Assembly: GCA_020631235.1 (NCBI GenBank) | Contig: JAHDHQ010000017.1 | Coordinates: forward strand, 1-64,000 | Reading direction: 5' to 3' | Source of the DNA: Saprospiraceae bacterium | Lineage (GTDB): Bacteria > Bacteroidota > Bacteroidia > Chitinophagales > Saprospiraceae | Length of the DNA: 64,000 nucleotides | Part shown: positions 17,774 to 26,021 of the stretch, in pieces | Layout: each line of letters opens with the position of its first letter | Position numbering within the stretch: position 1 is the first letter of the stretch | The notes under the pieces: model-generated | What the model was told of the DNA's origin: nothing | Database searches by the model: none | The model's input: the letters and a program-made list of their open reading frames with translations, nothing else | Made by a program: the position numbers and the translations under genes

Positions 17774-20143
17774 ATGAAAACGACACTAACTATCCTTTTA
17801 TCTCTTCTACTTAGTTTAGCTTTATCTGCTCAGACTAATCTTGTCCAAAATATTAAAGGCCAAGTAATAGATGCTGACACAGGATGGCCTTTAATCGGTG
17901 CTAATATCCAAGTCCTTAATCAAGAAAACACCATCGGAACAAGTACAGATATTGATGGTTATTATACATTAAATGAGTTACCAGTAGGCCGTTATAGCCT
18001 AGTTTGCACCTATCTAGGATATAAACAACAGCAAGTGAGCAATATGCTCTTAACTTCCGGGAAGGAACTCATTATAAATTTTTCTTTAAGCGAACAAGTT
18101 ATTCTGGATGCAGTAACCATAGTTGCCACCAAAGAAACTAATGTAAAAGTAGACGAACTAGCAACTATAAGCATTCAAAGTTTTGACTCAGAAGTAGCGA
18201 GTCGATATGCAGGAAGCAGAAACGATGTTGCCCGTATGGCTGCTGGATTTGCTGGTGTTTCAGCGAATGATGATTCGCGTAATGATATCGTAATACGCGG
18301 AAATTCTCCATCCGGTTTGTTGTGGAAATTAGATGGCATAGATATCCCTAATCCGAGTCATTTTGGAGCACTAGGAGCTACCGGAGGGCCTGTAAGTATG
18401 CTTAACAATAACTTACTTGACAATTCACTTTTTATGACAGGTGCCTTTCCTGCTATTTATGGCAATGCATTATCTGGTGTTTTTGACTTGTCCCTGCGTA
18501 AAGGAAACAAGGATAAACATGAATTTACAGCCCAAGTTGGCTTCAATGGTGTAGAATTAGGAGCAGAAGGACCTTTTAGTAAAAACAGTTCGGCAAGTTA
18601 TTTAATTAATTACCGATACTCTGTGGTGGATTTAATCAGCAAGTTAGGAAATGCAGGTGGAGGCACCGGCACCGGAAATGCCATTCCAAGATATCAGGAT
18701 CTGAGCTTCAAGGTAAATGTTCCCACCAAGAAAATAGGTGTATTTAGTTTCATCGGATTAGCTGGAAATTCCGGTATTGATTTTCTTGCGGAAGAGTTAG
18801 ACCCAGAAAACCCTGGCCTATTTTCACAAGGCAACCAGAACTTAAGATACCGATCAAACATGGGTGTCACAGCATTGACCAACAAACACTATTTTTCTAA
18901 CAAAACATATGGAAAAGCAAGTCTTGCATTTTCTAGAGCTGGAGTGCAAACTAAACTTGACACCTTAACTTTAGCATTAGAAGAGGTCCCTATTTATCGC
19001 GATGACTCTTTCCAAGATCGAATCAGGTTAGCTTATGATGTAAAACACAAATGGAATACCCAACACAGTTTGATGATAGGTGCCAATGTTAATCAAATGA
19101 GTTTTACCTTTGAAGACAGTACTCGACTAGCCGATAGTTCGTTTAGAAGCTTAAGAGATTTTAATGGCTCATCGAACCTATTCCAAGGATATGCGCAATG
19201 GCAATTTAAACCCAATAACAAATGGGTGTTAAACACTGGAATTTTTAGTCAATTTTTTGCCTTAAACAACAGTTATTCGATCGAACCCAGAATCAATGCT
19301 CGCTACGAAATTAATCCTTCGATAGCTTTAACTGCCGGTCTGGGAAGACATAGTAAGCTCCAAGATTTTCAGCTATATCTATTACAAACAGAGCAAGCGG
19401 ACGGTACTTTTTTAAAAACAAACCAAGACCTAGAAATGACGCAAAGTGATCAGGCTATGTTAGGGATGGATATTTACCTTACCAAAGGGTGGAGCCTGAA
19501 AACCGAAGCATACTACCAAAGCCTGAGTAATGTCCCAATCGAACGCGATTCGTCATGGTATTCTGCCATTAATGAAGGCGCTGATTTTGGAATTCCATCC
19601 GTTGATTCATTGATTAATGGTGGTACAGGAACTAATTATGGAATCGAATTGACATTAGAAAAGTCGTTCGTTAAAGGCTTCTATCTTTTAGCGACTACTT
19701 CACTTTTTGACTCAAAATATAAAGGCAGTGACTTAAAAGAAAGAAGCACAGCCTTTGACAATGGTTATGTAGCCAACATCCTTACAGGTAAAGAATTTAC
19801 CATTAATGAAAAATTGTCGATTGCTACTGATGTAAAACTTACAACAGCCGGTGGAAGAAGATATACGCCCATTGATTTAGAAATGTCCAAATTACAAGGA
19901 GCTACTGTCTTAGATCGAGAAAGAATATTTGATGAGCAATTTGCGGATTATAGACGCATAGATATAAAACTAACGATCCGTCATAACATGAAACGTGCTT
20001 CGCAAGAATGGTCTGTAGATTTACAAAATGCATTTAACAATCAAAATATCTTTGCTCAAAGCTATGACCCTGAAACCCAAAGCATAAATACCACCTACCA
20101 ACTGGGTCGTTACCCGGTCATAAATTACAAGATTACCTTCTAA
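17774..20143 (+). CDS. TonB-dependent outer-membrane receptor with carboxypeptidase-regulatory domain
   Basis: 789 residues from the ATG at 17774, which begins a signal peptide (MKTTLTILLSLLLSLALSAQ); an upstream in-frame TTG is rejected. Residues about 28-115 are the CarboxypepD_reg-like domain (GQVIDADTGWPLIGANIQV, TDIDGYYTLNELPVGRYSLVCTYLGY). The plug (NDIVIRGNSPSGLLWKLDGIDIPNPSHFG) and the 22-strand barrel follow. It imports a siderophore, vitamin or oligomer with TonB-ExbBD energy. No SusD partner lies downstream, so it is not a classical Sus pair. It ends at a strong terminator. Confidence 0.92.
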   Translation: MKTTLTILLSLLLSLALSAQTNLVQNIKGQVIDADTGWPLIGANIQVLNQENTIGTSTDIDGYYTLNELPVGRYSLVCTYLGYKQQQVSNMLLTSGKELIINFSLSEQVILDAVTIVATKETNVKVDELATISIQSFDSEVASRYAGSRNDVARMAAGFAGVSANDDSRNDIVIRGNSPSGLLWKLDGIDIPNPSHFGALGATGGPVSMLNNNLLDNSLFMTGAFPAIYGNALSGVFDLSLRKGNKDKHEFTAQVGFNGVELGAEGPFSKNSSASYLINYRYSVVDLISKLGNAGGGTGTGNAIPRYQDLSFKVNVPTKKIGVFSFIGLAGNSGIDFLAEELDPENPGLFSQGNQNLRYRSNMGVTALTNKHYFSNKTYGKASLAFSRAGVQTKLDTLTLALEEVPIYRDDSFQDRIRLAYDVKHKWNTQHSLMIGANVNQMSFTFEDSTRLADSSFRSLRDFNGSSNLFQGYAQWQFKPNNKWVLNTGIFSQFFALNNSYSIEPRINARYEINPSIALTAGLGRHSKLQDFQLYLLQTEQADGTFLKTNQDLEMTQSDQAMLGMDIYLTKGWSLKTEAYYQSLSNVPIERDSSWYSAINEGADFGIPSVDSLINGGTGTNYGIELTLEKSFVKGFYLLATTSLFDSKYKGSDLKERSTAFDNGYVANILTGKEFTINEKLSIATDVKLTTAGGRRYTPIDLEMSKLQGATVLDRERIFDEQFADYRRIDIKLTIRHNMKRASQEWSVDLQNAFNNQNIFAQSYDPETQSINTTYQLGRYPVINYKITF

Positions 20144-20148
20144 AATAA

Positions 20149-20189
20149 AGACAGCGACATTGGTTTATTTGCCAATGTCGCTTTATCTT
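20149..20189 (+). terminator. Rho-independent terminator built from the interspersed motif core
   Basis: Perfect 10-bp stem GCGACATTGG (20154-20163) and CCAATGTCGC (20172-20181) with an 8-nt loop, followed by TTTATCTT. Both arms are the core of the 11-mer repeated elsewhere in the window, in inverted orientation. It terminates the TonB receptor transcript. Confidence 0.8.
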
Positions 20190-20207
20190 GGATTGAAAGA
20201 TTATTAC

Positions 20208-20738
20208 ATGGAAAAGGGACTCTTAGAAAAAACAGGAAAACCTTTAGAGCACTGGGTAGAAATAGTGCGTCAATCCGAAATCCAAAAACACAAAGCCATC
20301 ATTGATTTCTTAAAAACCTCACATGGCTTCACTTATGGTTTTGCTAATTTTGTAGCTCACAAAGCAAAATCTTCGGACGCTGCCTCCCAAGATAAAGATA
20401 CATTAGTAGACAATCAATATAAAGGCAAAGAATCCCTTAGACCTATCTACGAATTGCTGCACCAATCAATCGCAAAATTTGGACAAGATATCACTGTCAC
20501 TCCCAAAAAAGGATCAGTGAGCTTTATCAGAAAAAAACAGTTTGCACTAGTCAAACCAGCAACAAAAACAAGAATCGATCTTGGACTAAAAATAAAAGAC
20601 AAAGCCGTAAATGAACGATTAGAAAACTCAGGACCTTTTGGCACCATGTGTACACACCGAGTTAAAATAAGCAAGATTGAAGACATTGACAATACACTCA
20701 TTAATTGGTTAAAAGAAGCCTATGAACAATCTATCTAA
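20208..20738 (+). CDS. DUF4287/DUF5655 domain protein
   Basis: 176 residues from the ATG at 20208; an earlier in-frame TTG lies inside the terminator and is rejected. The N-terminal 60 residues ([19 protein letters not shown]...[27 protein letters not shown]) match DUF4287. The C-terminal 100 residues ([49 protein letters not shown]) match DUF5655, a putative transport- or nucleic-acid-related domain. Function unknown. It overlaps the VOC gene by 17 bases. Confidence 0.85.
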   Translation: MEKGLLEKTGKPLEHWVEIVRQSEIQKHKAIIDFLKTSHGFTYGFANFVAHKAKSSDAASQDKDTLVDNQYKGKESLRPIYELLHQSIAKFGQDITVTPKKGSVSFIRKKQFALVKPATKTRIDLGLKIKDKAVNERLENSGPFGTMCTHRVKISKIEDIDNTLINWLKEAYEQSI

Positions 20739-21159
20739 ATCATCTTTAAGCCCCTTTCATTTAGCAATTCCAGTCCATGATTTAAATATTTGTCGAATTT
20801 TCTATCGCGATGTTTTAGGTCTTTCAGAAGGCAGAAGCAGTGATCAGTGGGTAGATTTTAATTTTCATGGGCACCAATTAGTTATCCACGAAACGGGTGA
20901 AAAAACTAGAGAGCTAAATCATAATGCAGTGGATGGTCATGCGGTCCCTATTCCGCATTTTGGGATCGTTTTAGACTGGGAATTATTTCATTCTTTCGCC
21001 ACAACATTGAAAGAGAAGAATGTCACCTTTGTCATAGAACCTTATATTCGCTTTGAGGGTGAGGTAGGCGAACAAGCGACTATGTTTTTTTACGACCCAT
21101 CAGGTAATGCCTTGGAGTTTAAATCGTTTCGAGACATGAACCAACTTTTTGCTTCCTAA
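20722..21159 (+). CDS. VOC (glyoxalase/dioxygenase) superfamily protein
   Basis: 145 residues with a paired beta-alpha-beta-beta-beta layout. Likely metal ligands are His13 (PFHLAIPV), the His of PIPHFGI and the Glu of NALEFK. The phrase [30 protein letters not shown] is typical of glyoxalase/bleomycin-resistance family members. Substrate unknown. Translationally coupled to the DUF4287 gene. Confidence 0.88.
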   Translation: MNNLSKSSLSPFHLAIPVHDLNICRIFYRDVLGLSEGRSSDQWVDFNFHGHQLVIHETGEKTRELNHNAVDGHAVPIPHFGIVLDWELFHSFATTLKEKNVTFVIEPYIRFEGEVGEQATMFFYDPSGNALEFKSFRDMNQLFAS

Positions 21160-21176
21160 GCCGGATATGTACAAAC

Positions 21177-21210
21177 CAAAAAGCCACCTTTACCTGTGTA
21201 AAAGTGGCTT
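21177..21210 (-). terminator. Terminator between converging genes
   Basis: AAGCCACCTTTAC (21181-21193) pairs with GTAAAAGTGGCTT (21198-21210) with one mismatch and a 4-nt loop. On the minus strand it is followed by TTTTTGG, so it mainly serves the lipoprotein gene at 21310-22209, although it may also stop the VOC transcript. Confidence 0.65.
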
Positions 21211-21309
21211 AAAGCTAAACTTAATAATCCTGGATGTCCGATAAACCGTATTAATTAATAGTAAAGATCTACTAAGCTTAACCCAGAGAAAAACATGAAT
21301 CTGAGCGTT

Positions 21310-22209
21310 CTAGATTCTTTCAATACTGCCTGAAGGAAATACTAAATTTTGTCCAATTTCTATGATAGAATGTGTGGGCGCGTTTTCTGGGATAGCCCCT
21401 ACAAGTGGTTTTAAAGCAAAAGGTGCAGGACTATTATCTGGAAATGGCTCCACACTGATTACAGCAGTTTTACCAGAGAGATCTACAGGAAAACTCAACC
21501 CACTAGGTGCATTCTGCAAAAAGTCTTCGCCTGGATATGGAGGTCCACCATTGGCTCCACTAAAACCATCAAAGTTATCCGCTCCAGATGCACTCGAAAA
21601 AGTGCCCGTTGTTACAGGTACTCCATCAATGACGACCCAGCCTTCGTACATCCAACCTTCAGGTAAACTTGGTAAATCCAAACCTTCTTGAGCAATTCCA
21701 GAGGAATTATCTAAAAACCAAATACCACTGTTTTCATTGGTTTCATCGCTGTCTGTTGGAGTAGCCAAAATATAATTACCTCCCACACTATTAAAGTCCG
21801 TAGCTAATGCAGCACCATGATCTATGGTAAGATCTGCACTACCCCCAGAAATATCACCTGCCAAAATGTGTACCGCACTTGGAGCCGGATCATTATCAGG
21901 ACTTGGCTCGATAGTTAAGACAAAAGCTGTAGCTGCATCTAAATCAGATTTAGCAACTTCAAAATTGCTTGCCGAAGCATTACCATCTGCATCAATCGTA
22001 AATACACCTGTAGTTACTGGACTACCATCCACAATAATCCATCCTTCATAAGCATAAGCTGATCCTAAATCCTCAAGACCATCTAAACTTAGATCAAAAC
22101 TCGCCATTTCGACACTAGGGTTATCTGTATCATCATCGTTGCAAGAGCTAAAAAAACCAAGCGCCAAAAACAACATCATTATTCCATTTAATTTCAAATT
22201 CATATTCAT
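21310..22209 (-). CDS. Lipoprotein with two RskA-like (anti-sigma-K C-terminal) repeats
   Basis: 299 residues with a lipoprotein signal (FFSSC). Two internal repeats share the pattern YEGW-(I/V)-(I/V)-DG-x-PVTTG-x-F: one at about residues 54-75 (AYEGWIIVDGSPVTTGVF) and one at about 182-205 (MYEGWVVIDGVPVTTGTF). Each is followed by SVEP/TIEPSPDN-x-PAP strands. This is the signature seen in the extracytoplasmic C-terminal domain of anti-sigma-K (RskA) proteins, here detached from any cytoplasmic anti-sigma part. It is preceded by a promoter identical in geometry to that of the ECF sigma gene at 25706. Confidence 0.7.
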   Translation of the reverse strand: MNMNLKLNGIMMLFLALGFFSSCNDDDTDNPSVEMASFDLSLDGLEDLGSAYAYEGWIIVDGSPVTTGVFTIDADGNASASNFEVAKSDLDAATAFVLTIEPSPDNDPAPSAVHILAGDISGGSADLTIDHGAALATDFNSVGGNYILATPTDSDETNENSGIWFLDNSSGIAQEGLDLPSLPEGWMYEGWVVIDGVPVTTGTFSSASGADNFDGFSGANGGPPYPGEDFLQNAPSGLSFPVDLSGKTAVISVEPFPDNSPAPFALKPLVGAIPENAPTHSIIEIGQNLVFPSGSIERI

Positions 22210-22240
22210 ATTTTTTTGTGATTAATAATCATTACACTTG

Positions 22241-22269
22241 TAATATGAGCACAAAAATGAAGGGTTGCC
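22241..22269 (-). promoter_or_regulatory. ECF-type promoter of the RskA-like lipoprotein gene
   Basis: Read on the minus strand: GGCAACC (22269-22263), 15 nt, CATATTA (22247-22241), 32 bases before the start codon. The boxes and spacing are the same as at 25729-25757 upstream of the ECF sigma gene, and the sequence between them is also similar. Confidence 0.7.
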
Positions 22270-22435
22270 TAAGCCTAATTTTCACCCGCTTCTTTTTCAA
22301 GAAATGTATATTTGCAGACAATTTTAAGCACGAAATCTTGACAAACCTACTAACCCATAGGTAATTTGTAAGCTCAGTCACTCCTAACCAACCATATACC
22401 TGTGATAGACGTCTTAATAATTAGAAAAGAAAAAG

Positions 22436-22774
22436 ATGAGAATACTATTCGTTTATTTGCTGCTGTTTACATTGCTTTCTTGCTCAAAAAATAATGAAAT
22501 GTCAAGCGACTTTTTAAATTGCGACGAACTTGCAGAAAACTATAAAAAATACGATGGCGAACCAATCGATTGTCAATTTCATTACTACTTGACAGAATTT
22601 AATGATCAATCATACATTGAACTCAATGCTCATTGTGCAGATCTAACTCGCGCTTATGTCATTAATGAGAATTGTACAGACATATGTATAGAAGACCCAT
22701 ATAATGAAAACTCAGCTTGTGGTCAATATCTAAAAGATAGAAAGATCATAGAAGTCTTGTTGATAGAAAAGTAA
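22436..22774 (+). CDS. Hypothetical small lipoprotein
   Basis: 112 residues with a lipoprotein signal (TLLSC, Cys16). The mature part has seven further Cys residues (for example LNCDELAENYKKYDGEPIDCQF and NENCTDICIEDPYNENSACGQY), suggesting disulfide bonds. It is transcribed opposite to its neighbours. Family not recognised. Confidence 0.65.
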   Translation: MRILFVYLLLFTLLSCSKNNEMSSDFLNCDELAENYKKYDGEPIDCQFHYYLTEFNDQSYIELNAHCADLTRAYVINENCTDICIEDPYNENSACGQYLKDRKIIEVLLIEK

Positions 22775-22821
22775 AAAATGCTTTACCATTTTTCACATCA
22801 GCCACAAGATGCAGCCGCCCA

Positions 22822-23478
22822 TCAAATTTTAAGATAAAGCATCGAATCGAGCGTTTCAAAGCCTATTAATCCAAAATGCTCCTTTATGATTAGTGACAGA
22901 AATATTGTTGAGCTGCTAAATTCGTTACTGACTAAGTTTTGGACCATTTCCATGTCGCATTTTAAAACATCCTCATAAATAATTGACCCCACTTCCAGAT
23001 TTGAAATTGGGGTATATTTCGTTCCTTCATACTCTATTTCAAAAACTGAGTTGACTCCATCAAAAAAAACATTAGCTACTTGGAATAATGTATCGCCGTC
23101 CATTTCTTTATATTGAAAATGCACCTTTGAAAAACTTGAATGAAGATCAGCATTAGCTGAAATATTCTCTGATATCTGAATGCCAAGATCCGTAGAAGAA
23201 TAGTGATTACTTAATTGATAAAAACATTCAACAAATGTGGTATCATTTGATCCAGATATTTGACATGCTCTAAAGGGGATATTTGTAGTACTTGAGTCAA
23301 ACTCGAAACTGATTGTTTCACCTAAAACGTTTTTAAATACCCAATTTTCTTGATCGAAATTATCATTGTAAAGGCTCAAGTCTAGTTCTTCTCCTTCACA
23401 ATCTCTACAAGGTTGAAAATCACAAGCCATGAATAAGAGTATGGACAAAATCAATGCAAATAAAAGTGTTCTTTTCAT
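22822..23478 (-). CDS. Hypothetical lipoprotein
   Basis: 218 residues with a lipoprotein signal (LLFMAC, Cys19) followed by CRDCEGEELDLSLYNDNFDQENWVFKN and mostly strand-forming sequence. No family is recognised. It lies 87 bases downstream of the ECF-associated outer-membrane protein gene and could be read from the same transcript. Confidence 0.6.
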   Translation of the reverse strand: MKRTLLFALILSILLFMACDFQPCRDCEGEELDLSLYNDNFDQENWVFKNVLGETISFEFDSSTTNIPFRACQISGSNDTTFVECFYQLSNHYSSTDLGIQISENISANADLHSSFSKVHFQYKEMDGDTLFQVANVFFDGVNSVFEIEYEGTKYTPISNLEVGSIIYEDVLKCDMEMVQNLVSNEFSSSTIFLSLIIKEHFGLIGFETLDSMLYLKI

Positions 23479-23565
23479 ATCTTATTTTTAGATAAGACGA
23501 GACACTTAATAGAATGGTTTGGTGAAAATGCGCTTGATATTATAAGCTTATTGCTCTAAACTATT

Positions 23566-25170
23566 CTAAAACATATAATTCATCTGAGCAGAAACATTGA
23601 TAGTGTTTAAGTAAGTTTTTGCATCACCAGTGGATGGTGCTTCTCTTAAATTACTCAGTGCTTTTTGGTAACCTAATTCGATTCCAGAGCTTATATGGTC
23701 GCTTAATTGGAAAGAAAAACCAGTTCCTACCGTCGCTGAAATAAAAAATCGATTAATATTTTCCTCTAGTTTATTTTCGATTTCCTTATTCATCATCATC
23801 GTACCATCTCTATAAACCTTAGCATCCATTTGTTGATCGATAGCTAATAGATAATTAGCGCCTAATCCTGCTTTTGCATAGAACTGAATTCGATGGTTAC
23901 CCAAGAAGTTATATTTTAAAGCCCCACCAGTTCGAACAATTTGATACACTTCTGAGATATGTGTTTTATTTTCAAGCATTTCACCATCAGCTGTCGCATT
24001 ATCCTCTAATCGAAATGCCACTTCCTCATTAAATCCACCCATGGGAGATTCTACTGCAAAGGCTGCTTTATACATCAGTTCTCCCGCCCCATTCATATAA
24101 GAATTTTGCGCGTCATAGGCCATCTCAGCCTGATATAAACTATGGTTATTTATACGATTATAAGACGCATCGTAGATGATTTCAAGCTTATCATTCAAAA
24201 TTTGTTGATATCCTATACCCAGTGAATAACCTGAATAAAACTGATCGTATTCCGTCAATTCAAATGCCTGACCTTCCATATTTTTCATGCTAAGTGATGA
24301 CAAAGAATAACCAGCTTCCACAAAGTATCGTCCTGTGTTTTGCACTGGTTTGTCCAGCTCAACGAGTTGCAGATGATTTACATTTAGTTTGTTGTCAACA
24401 TTTGATACGATTTCTTGAGGCATATGCGATAGCATACTAATGACTAAATGCTCTCTAACCTTACTCAAGGGTTTAGTTTCTTCTTTAACATTTAACGAAA
24501 CATTTTCAGCCGGCTCCTCTTGTATTTCATTGGCAACAAGTGCGAGGATATTTGTATTGTTTTTGTTTACTAGATTTTTATTTATTGCAGTAGTCGCTTT
24601 TGCTTCATGAGGGAGAGACGCAAAAATATTTGCTCCATCAATCTTAGTCGCAGGCCTAATACTTGTATCAGCATTACTTGTAGAAGCCTTGGTTTTATTT
24701 GTGGTTTTATTTGTTTTTTCTTGTTGCTTGTTTGTTTTTGTTTTATCCCTCTTCACTGATTTTGCCTTTTCAATGGCTGCTAGTGGCTTAGTTTCTGCTG
24801 CTACCTTTGTCGTTTCTTGCGAGGTCGTTGTAGTGATTAGCTTAGTTGCTGATTTTGAAGTTTGTGCTTGGTTTTTTGTTTGTTCGACTGCCCTTATTTG
24901 CTGAGTATTTTGTTCATCTTTTGTGACAAACCAAGCCGCACCTGCGATAGCTAAAAGTAAGATAAGCAGTATAAACCAGTTTCTAAAATTTGCAAATATT
25001 GAAGTGTTATTTAGAGTCTCATTTGGTTCAATATTGGGTGAAGACATTGAGTCCAGCGCACCATCTAATACACTCATCGAAGGGACATTCCATCCATTCT
25101 CATCAGCATGATCATCTGTTAGTTTTGATTGAATGTATTTATCTAATTCGGTATATTTATTTTCTTTCAT
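23566..25170 (-). CDS. ECF-associated membrane protein with C-terminal outer-membrane barrel domain
   Basis: 534 residues. A cytoplasmic N terminus (1-65, ELDKYIQSKLTDDHADENGWNVPSMSVLDGALDSM) is followed by one hydrophobic helix at about 67-83, a long Lys/Thr/Gln-rich linker (about 90-240) and a C-terminal region (about 280-534) with the aromatic alternating pattern of a small outer-membrane barrel. This layout lets one protein bridge cytoplasm, periplasm and outer membrane and is typical of partners encoded after ECF sigma factors in Bacteroidota; an anti-sigma role is likely but inferred. The start is 11 bases after the sigma-factor stop. Confidence 0.75.
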   Translation of the reverse strand: MKENKYTELDKYIQSKLTDDHADENGWNVPSMSVLDGALDSMSSPNIEPNETLNNTSIFANFRNWFILLILLLAIAGAAWFVTKDEQNTQQIRAVEQTKNQAQTSKSATKLITTTTSQETTKVAAETKPLAAIEKAKSVKRDKTKTNKQQEKTNKTTNKTKASTSNADTSIRPATKIDGANIFASLPHEAKATTAINKNLVNKNNTNILALVANEIQEEPAENVSLNVKEETKPLSKVREHLVISMLSHMPQEIVSNVDNKLNVNHLQLVELDKPVQNTGRYFVEAGYSLSSLSMKNMEGQAFELTEYDQFYSGYSLGIGYQQILNDKLEIIYDASYNRINNHSLYQAEMAYDAQNSYMNGAGELMYKAAFAVESPMGGFNEEVAFRLEDNATADGEMLENKTHISEVYQIVRTGGALKYNFLGNHRIQFYAKAGLGANYLLAIDQQMDAKVYRDGTMMMNKEIENKLEENINRFFISATVGTGFSFQLSDHISSGIELGYQKALSNLREAPSTGDAKTYLNTINVSAQMNYMF

Positions 25171-25181
25171 TATTCTGGGCT

Positions 25182-25706
25182 TTAAACTAACACTTCTATA
25201 CTTTTTTGAAGCATTTTTCTCGCTTTTGAAAGTTGGGATTTAGATGTTCCTACGCCAATATCTAAATAGGCTGCTATTTCGTTATGTGTGTATCCTTCCA
25301 TGACGTACATGTTAAATACAGTACGATAACCATCAGGTAATTGTTGGATCAACTTTGTAAGTTCTTCAGACGATAAAATATTTGTATCCTCATCTTCATA
25401 GATAAAAGCTTCCTGCATGGCTTCTTCTTCCAGTTGTATGGATTGACGTTTTTCTCGTAAAAATTGCAAATTCTCATTGACCACAATTTGAGAAGACCAA
25501 GATTTAAAGGATCCACGCAATTCATCAAATTGATCAATTTTGGAAAAGATTTTTATCAAAGCATTCTGAAGCACATCCAAGGCATCGTCTTTATGACTAC
25601 AATACCTTAAACAGATCATATACCATGGAGTACGGTATAGCTTATAGGCAGCTGTTTGGGCATCCCGATCTTTTAATTTTAAACCTTGTATCAATGATTT
25701 TTCCAA
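25182..25706 (-). CDS. ECF-type RNA polymerase sigma-70 factor
   Basis: 174 residues. Region 2 is at about 20-85 (DALDVLQNALIKIFSKIDQFDELRGSFKSWSSQIVVNENLQFLREKR), and region 4 at about 110-170 with helix-turn-helix (YTHNEIAAYLDIGVGTSKSQLSKARKML). It directly precedes the bridging membrane/OMP gene. Its own promoter at 25729-25757 is shared in sequence and spacing with that of the lipoprotein gene at 22209, which supports positive autoregulation and a small regulon. Confidence 0.93.
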   Translation of the reverse strand: MEKSLIQGLKLKDRDAQTAAYKLYRTPWYMICLRYCSHKDDALDVLQNALIKIFSKIDQFDELRGSFKSWSSQIVVNENLQFLREKRQSIQLEEEAMQEAFIYEDEDTNILSSEELTKLIQQLPDGYRTVFNMYVMEGYTHNEIAAYLDIGVGTSKSQLSKARKMLQKSIEVLV

Positions 25707-26021
25707 GTAGTCATTAATTTACTAACTATAATATGTACAGAAAAGTAAAGGGTTGCCTGGAGACCATATTATTTTGTCATCTTTTTGCATTTAATAGATA
25801 AAGAGGGCGTTTTTGGAGGTGACACGCATTGCTACAAAGAAATACAATGGATCAAATAATTACTGTTCCTACTATTAATTCTAACTAATATTCCATCTTC
25901 TTTTTGGCCAATATTAAATTAAATATGTAGGGATTTTAAATAGTATGGGTTATCAAAAGACAAACCAATGGACCATCTATGGATGGTATATTCTCAAACG
26001 TAGATTATACAATTTGAAAAA
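25707..26021. other. 315-bp intergenic region
   Basis: No gene is seen. The left end holds the ECF promoter of the sigma gene. A weak 6-bp hairpin (ACCATC/GATGGT near 25972-25987) lies downstream of the T9SS type B gene without a T-run. Confidence 0.5.
25729..25757 (-). promoter_or_regulatory. ECF-type promoter of the sigma gene at 25706 (autoregulation)
   Basis: Read on the minus strand: GGCAACC (25757-25751), 15 nt, CATATTA (25735-25729), 23 bases before the ATG. The -35-like GCAACC and the AT-rich -10 fit ECF promoters, and the arrangement is duplicated at 22241-22269. Confidence 0.7.
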
